NCBI GenBank assembly: GCA_016297945.1
Contig: JAEDFR010000033.1
Location: 1-20,382, forward strand
Direction of reading: 5' to 3'
DNA: 20,382 nt
From: Lachnospiraceae bacterium
Lineage (GTDB): Bacteria; Bacillota; Clostridia; Lachnospirales; Lachnospiraceae
Part shown: in pieces, positions 13,947 through 20,382 of the stretch
Numbering within the stretch: position 1 is the first letter of the stretch
Layout of the letters: the number at the start of each line of letters is the position of its first letter
Notes under the pieces: generated by a model
What the model saw: only the letters and a program-made list of their open reading frames with translations
Databases searched by the model: none
What the model was told of the DNA's origin: nothing
Made by a program: the position numbers and the translations under genes

Positions 13947-14951
13947 ATGGTTGATTTAAAAGGAAAACATTTTTTGAAATTATTGGACTTTACACCGGAA
14001 GAGATTACCTATTTTCTGGATCTGGCAGCAGAATTAAAGGATAAAAAGAAAAAAGGTATTCCCATGGATAGTCTGCGCGGAAAAAATGTTGCATTGATTT
14101 TTGAAAAGACCAGTACCAGAACACGATGCTCTTTTGAAGTGGCTGCCCACGATTTAGGCATGGGAACAACTTATCTTGATCCGAAAGGTTCCCAGATTGG
14201 AAAAAAGGAGAGCATTGCCGATACCGCCCGGGTGCTCGGACGTATGTATGAAGGAATCGAGTATCGCGGATATGGACAGGAGATTGTAGAGGAGCTGGCA
14301 AAATATGCGGGAGTACCGGTTTGGAACGGTCTGACCAATGAATTTCATCCCACACAGATGTTAGCAGATTTACTGACCATCCGTGAGCATCTGGGAGAAT
14401 TAAAAGGAAAGACGGTTGCTTATATGGGAGATGCCCGTTATAACATGGGAAATTCCTGGATGGTGACCTGTGCGAAAATGGGAATGCATTTTGTGGCATG
14501 CGCGCCCAAAGAATATTTCCCCAATCCGGAGTTAGTGGCAACCTGTGAGGCAATTGCAAAGGAAACCGGCGCTACTATTACATTGACAGAAGATGCCATG
14601 GAGGGAACGAAAAACGCCGATGTCGTTTATACGGATGTGTGGGTTTCCATGGGGGAACCGGACGAAGTATGGGAGAAACGTATCAAGGATTTGTCTCCCT
14701 ATCGCGTGACTTCGCAGATTATGAAAAACGCTAAAGACACTGCTATTTTTATGCACTGCCTGCCGGCATTTCATGATGAAAAGACTGAGATTGGCGCGCA
14801 GATTGCAGAACGTTTTGGCATTGCCGAAATGGAAGTGACCGATGAAGTATTCGAATCCGCGCAGTCCGTTGTTTTTGATGAAGCTGAAAATCGTATGCAC
14901 ACCATTAAAGCAGTCATGGCTGCGACACTGGGGGTTAAACTGGGAGAATGA
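13947..14951 (+). CDS. argF: Ornithine carbamoyltransferase
   Basis: Converts ornithine and carbamoyl phosphate to citrulline and phosphate in arginine synthesis; cytosolic trimer. The 334 residues are normal for the family. The carbamoyl-phosphate site STRTR (56-60), HPTQ (134-137), the ornithine-loop SMGE (234-237) and HCLP (270-273) with the active-site cysteine C271 are all visible. MGDARYNMGNS (160-170) is also typical. AGGAGG (13930-13935) lies eleven bases before the ATG, somewhat long. A catabolic role (arcB) cannot be excluded by sequence, but no arcA or arcC lies beside it. The stop overlaps the birA start by four bases (ATGA), implying translational coupling. Confidence 0.95.
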   Translation: MVDLKGKHFLKLLDFTPEEITYFLDLAAELKDKKKKGIPMDSLRGKNVALIFEKTSTRTRCSFEVAAHDLGMGTTYLDPKGSQIGKKESIADTARVLGRMYEGIEYRGYGQEIVEELAKYAGVPVWNGLTNEFHPTQMLADLLTIREHLGELKGKTVAYMGDARYNMGNSWMVTCAKMGMHFVACAPKEYFPNPELVATCEAIAKETGATITLTEDAMEGTKNADVVYTDVWVSMGEPDEVWEKRIKDLSPYRVTSQIMKNAKDTAIFMHCLPAFHDEKTEIGAQIAERFGIAEMEVTDEVFESAQSVVFDEAENRMHTIKAVMAATLGVKLGE

Positions 14952-15928
14952 AAGCCGAAATATTAGCGCTTTTGCGGGAACAGGATGGTTATATTTCCGG
15001 ACAGGAGTTGTGTGACCACTTCGGTGTTTCGCGGACGGCAGTCTGGAAAGCTATCAAGCAATTAAAAGAGAGCGGTTATGAAATCGAAGCCATTCCCAAT
15101 AAGGGATATCATCTGATCGGTCAGACGGATGTTCTTACCAAAAATGAAATCGAAAGCCGCATGAAAACCGCATGGATTGGAAAAGAACTCTATTATAAAG
15201 AAACAACCGGTTCCACCAATATCGATGTGAAAAAACTTTTGGAAGACGGAGCCGGGGAAGGGGTTTTGGTAATCGGAGGCGAACAGACACAGGGAAGAGG
15301 AAGGCGAGGCCGAAGCTGGCAGTCGCCGCCAAATACCAATATTTATATGTCGTTAGGATTAAGACCGGATTATCAGCCGGACTTAGCACCTATGGTGACA
15401 TTGATACAGGCTATGGCTGTGGCGGATGCCATTCGTGATGTCTGCAATCTGCCGACACAGATCAAATGGCCCAATGATGTGGTTATTCATGGTAAAAAGA
15501 TCTGTGGAATTTTAACCGAAATGAGTGCGGAAACGGGATATATCCAGTACGTGGTAATCGGGACAGGAATTAATGTCAATATTCGGGAATTCCCGGATGA
15601 TATCAAAGATACGGCAACGTCTCTTGCCATTGAAAAAGGCGAAACCGTGTTAAGGGCTCCGGTGATTGCCAAGACGATGGAGTATTTTGAACGCTACTAT
15701 GAAAAGTTTTTAAAGACCGGAGATTTATCGTTGCTTTTAGAGGATTACAACCGCATTCTGGTCAATCAAAATCAGGTTGTTAAGGTTTTGGATCCGCAAA
15801 ATGCGTTTGAAGGCATTGCAAAAGGTATCGATGAAAAAGGGCAGCTACTTGTGGAAAAGGAAGACGGTTCTTTAGAGAAAATTTTTGCCGGAGAAGTCAG
15901 TGTACGCGGTGTTTATGGATATGTTTAA
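14948..15928 (+). CDS. birA: Bifunctional biotin-protein ligase / biotin operon repressor
   Basis: Activates biotin with ATP and attaches it to lysine of biotin carboxyl carrier proteins. The 326 residues have the group II layout: an N-terminal winged-helix DNA-binding domain (1-60; ISGQELCDHFGVSRTAVWKAIKQL and GYEIEAIPNKGYHL), a catalytic domain with the biotinyl-AMP loop GRGRRGRSW (116-124) and KWPNDV (173-178), GILTEM (187-192), GTGINVN (205-211), and a C-terminal SH3-like domain (about 272-322). The helix-turn-helix means it can also repress biotin genes, but I see no bio genes or operator in this window. The start overlaps the argF stop by four bases. The next gene starts 15 bases after its stop. 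Confidence 0.95.
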   Translation: MKAEILALLREQDGYISGQELCDHFGVSRTAVWKAIKQLKESGYEIEAIPNKGYHLIGQTDVLTKNEIESRMKTAWIGKELYYKETTGSTNIDVKKLLEDGAGEGVLVIGGEQTQGRGRRGRSWQSPPNTNIYMSLGLRPDYQPDLAPMVTLIQAMAVADAIRDVCNLPTQIKWPNDVVIHGKKICGILTEMSAETGYIQYVVIGTGINVNIREFPDDIKDTATSLAIEKGETVLRAPVIAKTMEYFERYYEKFLKTGDLSLLLEDYNRILVNQNQVVKVLDPQNAFEGIAKGIDEKGQLLVEKEDGSLEKIFAGEVSVRGVYGYV

Positions 15929-15943
15929 AAGTGAGGGATATAG

Positions 15944-16327
15944 ATGTCACAACAAACAGATGAAGGAAGATTAAAAGATGGCAGGATGGTTTTGTGTGCT
16001 GCCAACAAATATGAAATGAAATATTTTTTTAACAAAAATTTTGAACGAATCCCCAAATCCATTCAGGATGAACTTCATATTATCAGTGTTTTGTTTGTTC
16101 AGGAGGTTGGCGGAATCTTCAAGATTGTTTTTGATGAAGATGGTGACATTACCATGGAAACCGAATCCGCTGAGGACGACTTTTTGTATGATGATATTTC
16201 TGCCGGATTGATGGTGGCAGAGATTAAAAGAACCCGTCAGGAAATGTTTGAATCGCTTCGTATGTTTTACAAGGTATTTATTTTGAAAGAGAATACAGAA
16301 GAACTTCTGGAAGGGGAAGATATATGA
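15944..16327 (+). CDS. Small conserved acidic protein, possibly DUF6145 family
   Basis: A 127-residue soluble protein with no signal peptide, membrane segment or known catalytic motif. It opens after a short leader with MVLCAANKYEMKYFFN, continues with RIPKSIQDELHIISVLFVQEVGGIFKIVFDEDGDI, and ends in a helical, Glu-rich tail. The pattern resembles an uncharacterised clostridial family that I recall as DUF6145; this is from memory and should be confirmed. The alternating charge and the EVGGIFKIVFDEDGDI strand-turn-strand suggest a compact alpha/beta fold. GTGAGGG precedes the ATG. Its stop overlaps the dus start by four bases (ATGA, 16324-16327), so it is translated together with a tRNA-modifying enzyme and biotin ligase. 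Its function is unknown. Confidence 0.8.
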   Translation: MSQQTDEGRLKDGRMVLCAANKYEMKYFFNKNFERIPKSIQDELHIISVLFVQEVGGIFKIVFDEDGDITMETESAEDDFLYDDISAGLMVAEIKRTRQEMFESLRMFYKVFILKENTEELLEGEDI

Positions 16328-17295
16328 ACAAGCTTGTAATCGGCAACGTGACGATTGACAGTCCGGTTATTCTTGCACCAATGGCAGGCGTGACAGACCT
16401 GCCTTTTCGTTTGCTTTGTAAAAGAAAAGGTGTGGGATTGATCTGTATGGAGATGGTCAGTGCCAAAGCCATTCATTATAAAAATAAAAATACAGAAGAA
16501 CTTTTGCGCATTCATCCGGAGGAAGTGCCGGTTTCTTTGCAGTTGTTTGGCAGTGAACCGGAGCTGATGAGCGAGATTGCCGGACAGATTGAAGAGCGTC
16601 CGTTTTCCATTTTGGACATCAATATGGGGTGCCCGGTTCCCAAGATTGTAAACAATGGAGAAGGCTCGGCGCTGATGAAGGATGTAAAAAAAGCAGAAGC
16701 TATCATGAAGGCAGTCGTGAGGGGCACGAAAAAACCGGTTACCGTAAAAATACGAAAGGGCTTTAACGAAGATTGTGTGAATGCGGTTGAAATGGCAAAA
16801 ATTGCAGAAGATAGTGGTGTGGCAGCAATTGCGGTTCATGGTAGAACGAGGGAGCAGTATTACAGCGGAAAGGCAGACTGGGGAATTATCCGGGATGTCA
16901 AACGCGCGGTTTCCATTCCGGTTATTGGAAACGGAGATGTTGTGGATGGGAAAAGCGCAAAACGAATGCTTGATGAAACCGGATGTGACGGCATTATGGT
17001 TGGTCGTGCGGCGCAGGGAAATCCATGGATTTTTCATCAGATTGAGCAATACCTTGAGACCGGAAAAGAACCGGAGCCGATTACGGCAAAAGAAAGGTAC
17101 GATACGATTTTAGAACATGCCCGTCTCATGGTGGAATACAAAGGAGAATATCTCGCCGTACGCGAGATGCGAAAACATATTGCATGGTATACCACAGGAC
17201 TGCATGGTTCTTCCAAATTCCGGAATGCCATAAACAGTATGGAGAGCATGGATGAACTAATTTGTGCGATTGATGGACTGTTGAGGATTGAATAA
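16324..17295 (+). CDS. dusB: tRNA-dihydrouridine synthase, DusB type
   Basis: Flavoenzyme that reduces uridine to dihydrouridine in tRNA loops using NADPH and FMN. The 323 residues comprise a TIM barrel and a C-terminal helical tRNA-binding domain (from about 240). Visible are the FMN-binding APMAGVTDLPFR (18-29), SLQLFGS (71-77), DINMGCPVPKIVNNGEGSAL (98-117) with the catalytic Cys C103, K142 in VKIRKG, H172 in VHGRTREQYYSG, GNGDV (202-206) and VGRAAQGNPWIF (226-237). The GCPV(P/K)K-like and GRAAQGNPW signatures fit the DusB group of Firmicutes. It overlaps the preceding small gene by four bases and ends the argF cluster, possibly at a weak hairpin near 17307. Confidence 0.94.
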   Translation: MNKLVIGNVTIDSPVILAPMAGVTDLPFRLLCKRKGVGLICMEMVSAKAIHYKNKNTEELLRIHPEEVPVSLQLFGSEPELMSEIAGQIEERPFSILDINMGCPVPKIVNNGEGSALMKDVKKAEAIMKAVVRGTKKPVTVKIRKGFNEDCVNAVEMAKIAEDSGVAAIAVHGRTREQYYSGKADWGIIRDVKRAVSIPVIGNGDVVDGKSAKRMLDETGCDGIMVGRAAQGNPWIFHQIEQYLETGKEPEPITAKERYDTILEHARLMVEYKGEYLAVREMRKHIAWYTTGLHGSSKFRNAINSMESMDELICAIDGLLRIE

Positions 17296-17306
17296 AGTTT
17301 TTACCC

Positions 17307-17346
17307 CTTTTCGGGAACACAAATCCGAAAAGAATGTTGTTTTTTG
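17307..17346 (+). terminator. Weak terminator candidate after dusB
   Basis: CTTTTCGG (17307-17314) pairs with CCGAAAAG (17325-17332) around a ten-base loop. The T run (17340-17345) begins seven bases after the stem, so termination may be inefficient and the next ORF could be reached by read-through. Confidence 0.45.
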
Positions 17347-17379
17347 AATAAAATCAGAATTCCCGCATATGATGAAAGC

Positions 17380-18177
17380 ATGAAAACATTGGTTTGTTTT
17401 GTTGCAGGAAAAAAAAGCGGGGATTCTTTTTTTGTACAATTAAAGCAGCTGCTAACTTTTCAATATCATATTGAGAAAAAAGAAGTGTTTCAAAATGAGG
17501 ACGAGCAGATTGTATGTCTGTATGTTTCCGGTCCTGATATCTCGAATTTTGATATTTCAGACTCTTATTCTGTATGCTCAAATATTTCAGACTCTCATTC
17601 TGCATGCCCTAATATTTCAAACGGTAATTCTTTGGGAGTTGTGAGATGGTTTTTACGGCGCATACTTTTGATAAAGCAGAAAAAATATCTGCGAACATTG
17701 GGAATGGTAACGGAAGTTTATCATCTGCCTGATAAAAAGGTCAAACCTCCGGAAGTCGCTTCCTTTTGTGTTTTTGAATTTTTGGAGCAGATAAAATATG
17801 AGAAAAACACTATATTAGGAATTATAGATGGTGATGTGCTGGATTACAAAATATGGGTAAAACTCCTTCGCAGATATCTGGATAAAATCAATGGTCTGAT
17901 GATTATCAGTGACAAACCGGAACGTTTTGTTGAGTTATATCGGGATGCATGGGAGCTGCAGGGGCTTGCGATTACCTTGACAAAAAATAAAAAAGAACTG
18001 GCATTTTGCGATTATGTAATTGACTGTTCTGACCGCCTGATGACAGAGAAAATTATGTTTCGAAAGCCATGTCTGTATCTGATGCTTTCAGAACATAGAA
18101 AAAAGAGCAGACAGCTATGTATGCAGAATGAAAAACTGAGAATTGTAGGATGCGTGAATTTTTGTGAGAAGATATGA
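17380..18177 (+). CDS. Unrecognised 265-residue protein with an internal 10-residue repeat
   Basis: I do not recognise this protein. It has no signal peptide or clear membrane helix. Residues 1-50 look alpha/beta (LVCFVAGKKSG, IVCLYVSG). Residues 53-87 are a Ser/Asp-rich tandem repeat: a short DISNF, then DISDSYSVCS, NISDSHSACP and NISNGNSLGV. A basic stretch follows (VVRWFLRRILLIKQKKYLR, 87-105). The C-terminal half has alternating hydrophobic strands and helices (TILGIIDGDV, GLMIISDKPERFVEL, DYVIDCSDR), suggestive of a Rossmann-like fold. Eleven cysteines are present. ATG 17380 is chosen, though no good Shine-Dalgarno is visible; a TTG at 17344 in frame is an alternative. It sits between dusB and the greA promoter, in the same direction. 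The T-rich coding strand and weak start differ from its neighbours. Confidence 0.7.
   Translation: MKTLVCFVAGKKSGDSFFVQLKQLLTFQYHIEKKEVFQNEDEQIVCLYVSGPDISNFDISDSYSVCSNISDSHSACPNISNGNSLGVVRWFLRRILLIKQKKYLRTLGMVTEVYHLPDKKVKPPEVASFCVFEFLEQIKYEKNTILGIIDGDVLDYKIWVKLLRRYLDKINGLMIISDKPERFVELYRDAWELQGLAITLTKNKKELAFCDYVIDCSDRLMTEKIMFRKPCLYLMLSEHRKKSRQLCMQNEKLRIVGCVNFCEKI
17551..17640 (+). repeat. In-frame 30-base tandem repeat inside the unrecognised ORF
   Basis: Two 30-base units (17551-17580 and 17581-17610) agree at most positions, beginning with ATATTTCAGACTCT, and a third, diverged unit (17611-17640) starts AATATTTCAAAC. A partial unit precedes them near 17536. The period is a multiple of three, so copy-number change would keep the reading frame. 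Confidence 0.85.
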
Positions 18178-18197
18178 AAGGAATATGTCCAACTTCC

Positions 18198-18227
18198 TTG
18201 ACAGAACTTTTCATTATAAAGTATAAT
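18198..18227 (+). promoter_or_regulatory. Near-perfect promoter of greA-lysS
   Basis: TTGACA (18198-18203) and TATAAT (18222-18227) are both full consensus, with an 18-base spacer. Transcription should begin near 18234, giving a leader of about 46 bases before the greA ATG at 18280. Confidence 0.85.
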
Positions 18228-18279
18228 TATGTAGCTTATTAGGGCAATCAGTTTATTTACAAGAAAGAAGGGCCATTCC

Positions 18280-18759
18280 ATGGAAGCAAAAAAGAATATT
18301 TTAACGTATGAAGGATTAAGAAAATACGAGGACGAATTACACGAATTAAAAGTCGTAAAACGTAAAGAAGTTGCTCAGAAAATCAAAGAAGCAAGAGAAC
18401 AGGGTGACTTATCCGAAAATGCTGAATACGATGCAGCAAAAGACGAACAGCGTGACATCGAAGCCCGTATTGAAGAATTAGAGAAAATATTGAAAAATGC
18501 TGAAGTTGTTGTGGAAGAAGAAGTAGACTTGGACAAAATCAGCGTTGGTTGTCAGATTAAGATTGTGGACTTAGAGGATAATTCCGAATTAACATATAAA
18601 ATTGTAGGTTCTACAGAAGCAAACAGCTTAAAAGGAAAGATTTCCAACGAATCACCTCTTGGCAAAGCTTTACTTGGTGCAAAAATTGGTGATGTTGTAA
18701 CTGTAGAGGCTCCCATGGGCGAATTGCAGTACAAAGTATTAGAAATCCAGAGAGCATAG
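18280..18759 (+). CDS. greA: Transcription elongation factor GreA
   Basis: Rescues backtracked RNA polymerase by stimulating its transcript-cleavage activity. At 159 residues it is the standard length. The N-terminal antiparallel coiled coil (about 8-77) carries GDLSENAEYDAAKDEQ, with the tip acidic residues D43 and E46 that enter the polymerase secondary channel. The C-terminal FKBP-like domain (about 83-158) contains SNESPLGKALLGAKIGDVV and ends VLEIQRA. AAGAAGGG precedes the ATG. The gene has its own consensus promoter and is followed after 16 bases by lysS without a terminator, a gene pair seen in several Firmicutes. Confidence 0.98.
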   Translation: MEAKKNILTYEGLRKYEDELHELKVVKRKEVAQKIKEAREQGDLSENAEYDAAKDEQRDIEARIEELEKILKNAEVVVEEEVDLDKISVGCQIKIVDLEDNSELTYKIVGSTEANSLKGKISNESPLGKALLGAKIGDVVTVEAPMGELQYKVLEIQRA

Positions 18760-18775
18760 TTTAGGAGTAAGAGAA

Positions 18776-20382
18776 ATGGCAGAACAAAACAATCAGAAGG
18801 GCGGACAGGCTAAGGAGCAGGATCTGAATCAGCTTTTAAAAGTACGTCGGGAAAAATTAGCAAATCTGCAGGAAGCAGGTAATGACCCCTTTGTCATTAC
18901 AAAATATGATCAGACACATCATACGGAAGAAGCAAAGGCTCTCTATGAAGTACATGAAAAAGAAATTCTTGGAGACCGCAAAGCACCTGATACAGCCGGT
19001 TTGTCGGAAGAAGAGGCAAGAGGTGTGCTCAAAGAGGACTACAATGAGCGAAGAGCCATCATGGATGCTTCCCCGATTCATGTTTCACTTGCCGGACGTA
19101 TGCTTTTCAAACGTGTTATGGGTAAAGCGTCTTTTTGTAATATTCAGGACAGAGACGGACGGATTCAGGTATATGTAGCCCGTGATGCGATTGGCGAAGA
19201 TGCATACGCTGATTTTAAAAAATCAGATATCGGTGATATTTATGGTGTGAAAGGATTTTTATTCCGTACCATGACCGGTGAGATTTCGCTTCATGCAGAA
19301 GAAATGACACTCTTGTCAAAGAGTTTACAAATTCTACCCGAGAAATTCCATGGTCTGACCGATACCGATATGCGCTATCGTCAGAGATATGTGGATTTGA
19401 TCATGAATCAGGAAAGCAAGGAAGTATTTATCAAGCGTTCCAAGATTTTAAAAGAAATCCGTAATTTCCTTGCTGACAGAGACTTTATGGAAGTAGAAAC
19501 ACCGATGCTCGTTTCCAATGCGGGCGGTGCTGCCGCAAGACCGTTTGAAACACATTACAATGCGCTTGACGAAGATGTAAAATTGCGTATTTCTTTAGAG
19601 CTTTATTTAAAGAGACTGATTGTCGGTGGCTTAGAAAGAGTGTATGAAATCGGTCGTGTATTCCGTAACGAGGGTGTGGATACCAGACATAATCCTGAGT
19701 TTACTTTGATGGAATTATATCAGGCATACACAGACTATGAAGGTATGATGGAGCTGACTGAGAGCATGTTCCGTTATCTTGCAGAAAAGGTTTGCGGTAC
19801 AACCAAGATTACTTACAACGGAATTGAGATTGACCTTGGAAAGCCGTTTGAGCGTCTGACTATGAATGATGCGATTAAAAAATATGCCGGTATTGATTTT
19901 GATACCGTTTCTTCCGATGAAGAAGCAAAAGCACTTGCAAAAGAAAAAGGAATTGAGTATGAAGAGCGCCATACAAAAGGCGATATCATCAACTTATTCT
20001 TTGAAGAGTTCTGCGAGGAGAATTTGATCCAGCCGACCTTTATCATGGATCATCCGCTTGCAATTTCTCCGCTTACCAAGAAGAAACCTTCCGATCCCGA
20101 AAAGGTAGAGCGTTTTGAGTTGTTTATCAACACTTGGGAAATGTGCAATGCTTATTCCGAGTTAAACGATCCCATCGATCAGAGAGAACGTTTTGCACAG
20201 CAGGATGCTAATGCGGCAGCAGGTGACGACGAAGCAGAACATACCGATGAAGATTTCTTAAATGCTTTGGAAATCGGTATGCCTCCGACGGGCGGTATCG
20301 GATATGGTATTGACAGACTTGTGATGCTGTTGACGGATAGTCAGGCGATTAGGGATGTGTTGTTGTTCCCGACGATGAAATC
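18776..20382 (+). CDS. lysS: Lysyl-tRNA synthetase, class II (3' end beyond window)
   Basis: Charges tRNA-Lys with lysine using ATP. The frame is open for 535 codons to the window edge, so the gene is partial. The N-terminal OB-fold anticodon-binding domain (about 60-190) includes VSLAGRMLFKRVMGKASFCNIQDRDG in broken form across the family alignment. The class II core shows motif 1 around FMEVETPML, motif 2 as YEIGRVFRNEG...TRHNPEFTLMELY, and motif 3 as GGIGYGIDRLVMLL near the end. ELNDPIDQRERF is also typical. Between the first helix and the OB fold there is a hydrophilic stretch (about residues 63-95) that appears longer than in the Bacillus protein. AGGAG (18763-18767) lies eight bases before the ATG. 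Any C-terminal extension cannot be seen. Co-transcribed with greA. Confidence 0.97.
   Translation, partial: MAEQNNQKGGQAKEQDLNQLLKVRREKLANLQEAGNDPFVITKYDQTHHTEEAKALYEVHEKEILGDRKAPDTAGLSEEEARGVLKEDYNERRAIMDASPIHVSLAGRMLFKRVMGKASFCNIQDRDGRIQVYVARDAIGEDAYADFKKSDIGDIYGVKGFLFRTMTGEISLHAEEMTLLSKSLQILPEKFHGLTDTDMRYRQRYVDLIMNQESKEVFIKRSKILKEIRNFLADRDFMEVETPMLVSNAGGAAARPFETHYNALDEDVKLRISLELYLKRLIVGGLERVYEIGRVFRNEGVDTRHNPEFTLMELYQAYTDYEGMMELTESMFRYLAEKVCGTTKITYNGIEIDLGKPFERLTMNDAIKKYAGIDFDTVSSDEEAKALAKEKGIEYEERHTKGDIINLFFEEFCEENLIQPTFIMDHPLAISPLTKKKPSDPEKVERFELFINTWEMCNAYSELNDPIDQRERFAQQDANAAAGDDEAEHTDEDFLNALEIGMPPTGGIGYGIDRLVMLLTDSQAIRDVLLFPTMK

Noticed and set aside
17551..17640. CRISPR-like array
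   Set aside because: The repeats are directly adjacent with no spacers, in frame within an ORF and only about three copies.
18178..18199. AAGGAA and TTCCTT dyad as a terminator before greA
   Set aside because: Only six pairs and no T run. It overlaps the -35 box of the greA promoter, so it is more likely chance or a weak operator.
18760..18775. T-box or other tRNA-sensing leader before lysS
   Set aside because: Only 16 bases separate greA and lysS, and the greA leader is too short for a T-box.

Overview
The window reads as chromosomal DNA of a low-GC Gram-positive anaerobe, most likely a member of the Lachnospiraceae (Clostridia). The grounds are AT-rich intergenic DNA with near-consensus sigma-A promoters, strong GGAGG ribosome binding sites, an S-box (SAM-I) riboswitch ahead of metK, a sporulation-type SleB-family hydrolase, a free-standing HD-GYP protein, and a small protein that resembles a family I know only from Clostridia. 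The genus cannot be fixed from the sequence alone. All genes but one are on the + strand, and most are housekeeping. No phage, transposase, CRISPR array, rRNA or tRNA was found.

Layout. 1-127: noncoding, with a probable terminator of a gene to the left. 128-306: a structured intergenic repeat that touches the stop codon of a minus-strand HD-GYP gene (303-1433). 1434-1860: divergent control region with an HD-GYP promoter, a metK promoter, a SAM-I aptamer, an antiterminator and a terminator. 1861-4169: metK and pilT with no terminator between them, then a strong terminator. 4272-4349: a promoter built into that terminator arm, followed by a second, compact copy of the repeat that should form the very 5' end of the dnaE mRNA. 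4415-9029: dnaE and pfkA. 9160-10840: a SpoU-type RNA methyltransferase and proC. 11016-12143: a secreted SH3-SleB cell-wall hydrolase. 12337-13730: nfeD plus an SPFH protein. 13947-17295: argF, birA, a small conserved protein and a dus gene, tightly packed. 17380-18177: an unrecognised ORF with an internal 10-residue repeat. 18280 to the end: greA and lysS, the latter cut by the window edge.

The genes fall into transcription units separated by recognisable promoters and hairpin terminators. MetK output should be shut off by its own product, SAM, through the riboswitch, and pilT may share that control. The nfeD-SPFH pair is a known membrane module. The argF-birA-small protein-dus cluster has stop/start overlaps typical of translational coupling. 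GreA and LysS are driven by a near-perfect promoter.

The most unusual signal is the pair of repeat copies. They share a 35-base core with one difference, both are closed by ATGATACY/GGTATCAT arms, one is about 155 bases and the other about 47, and each sits in an untranslated region: the 3' side of the HD-GYP gene and the 5' leader of dnaE. I do not recognise this element as a named family. I saw no multi-gene system that looks new; most of the rest is orderly core genome.
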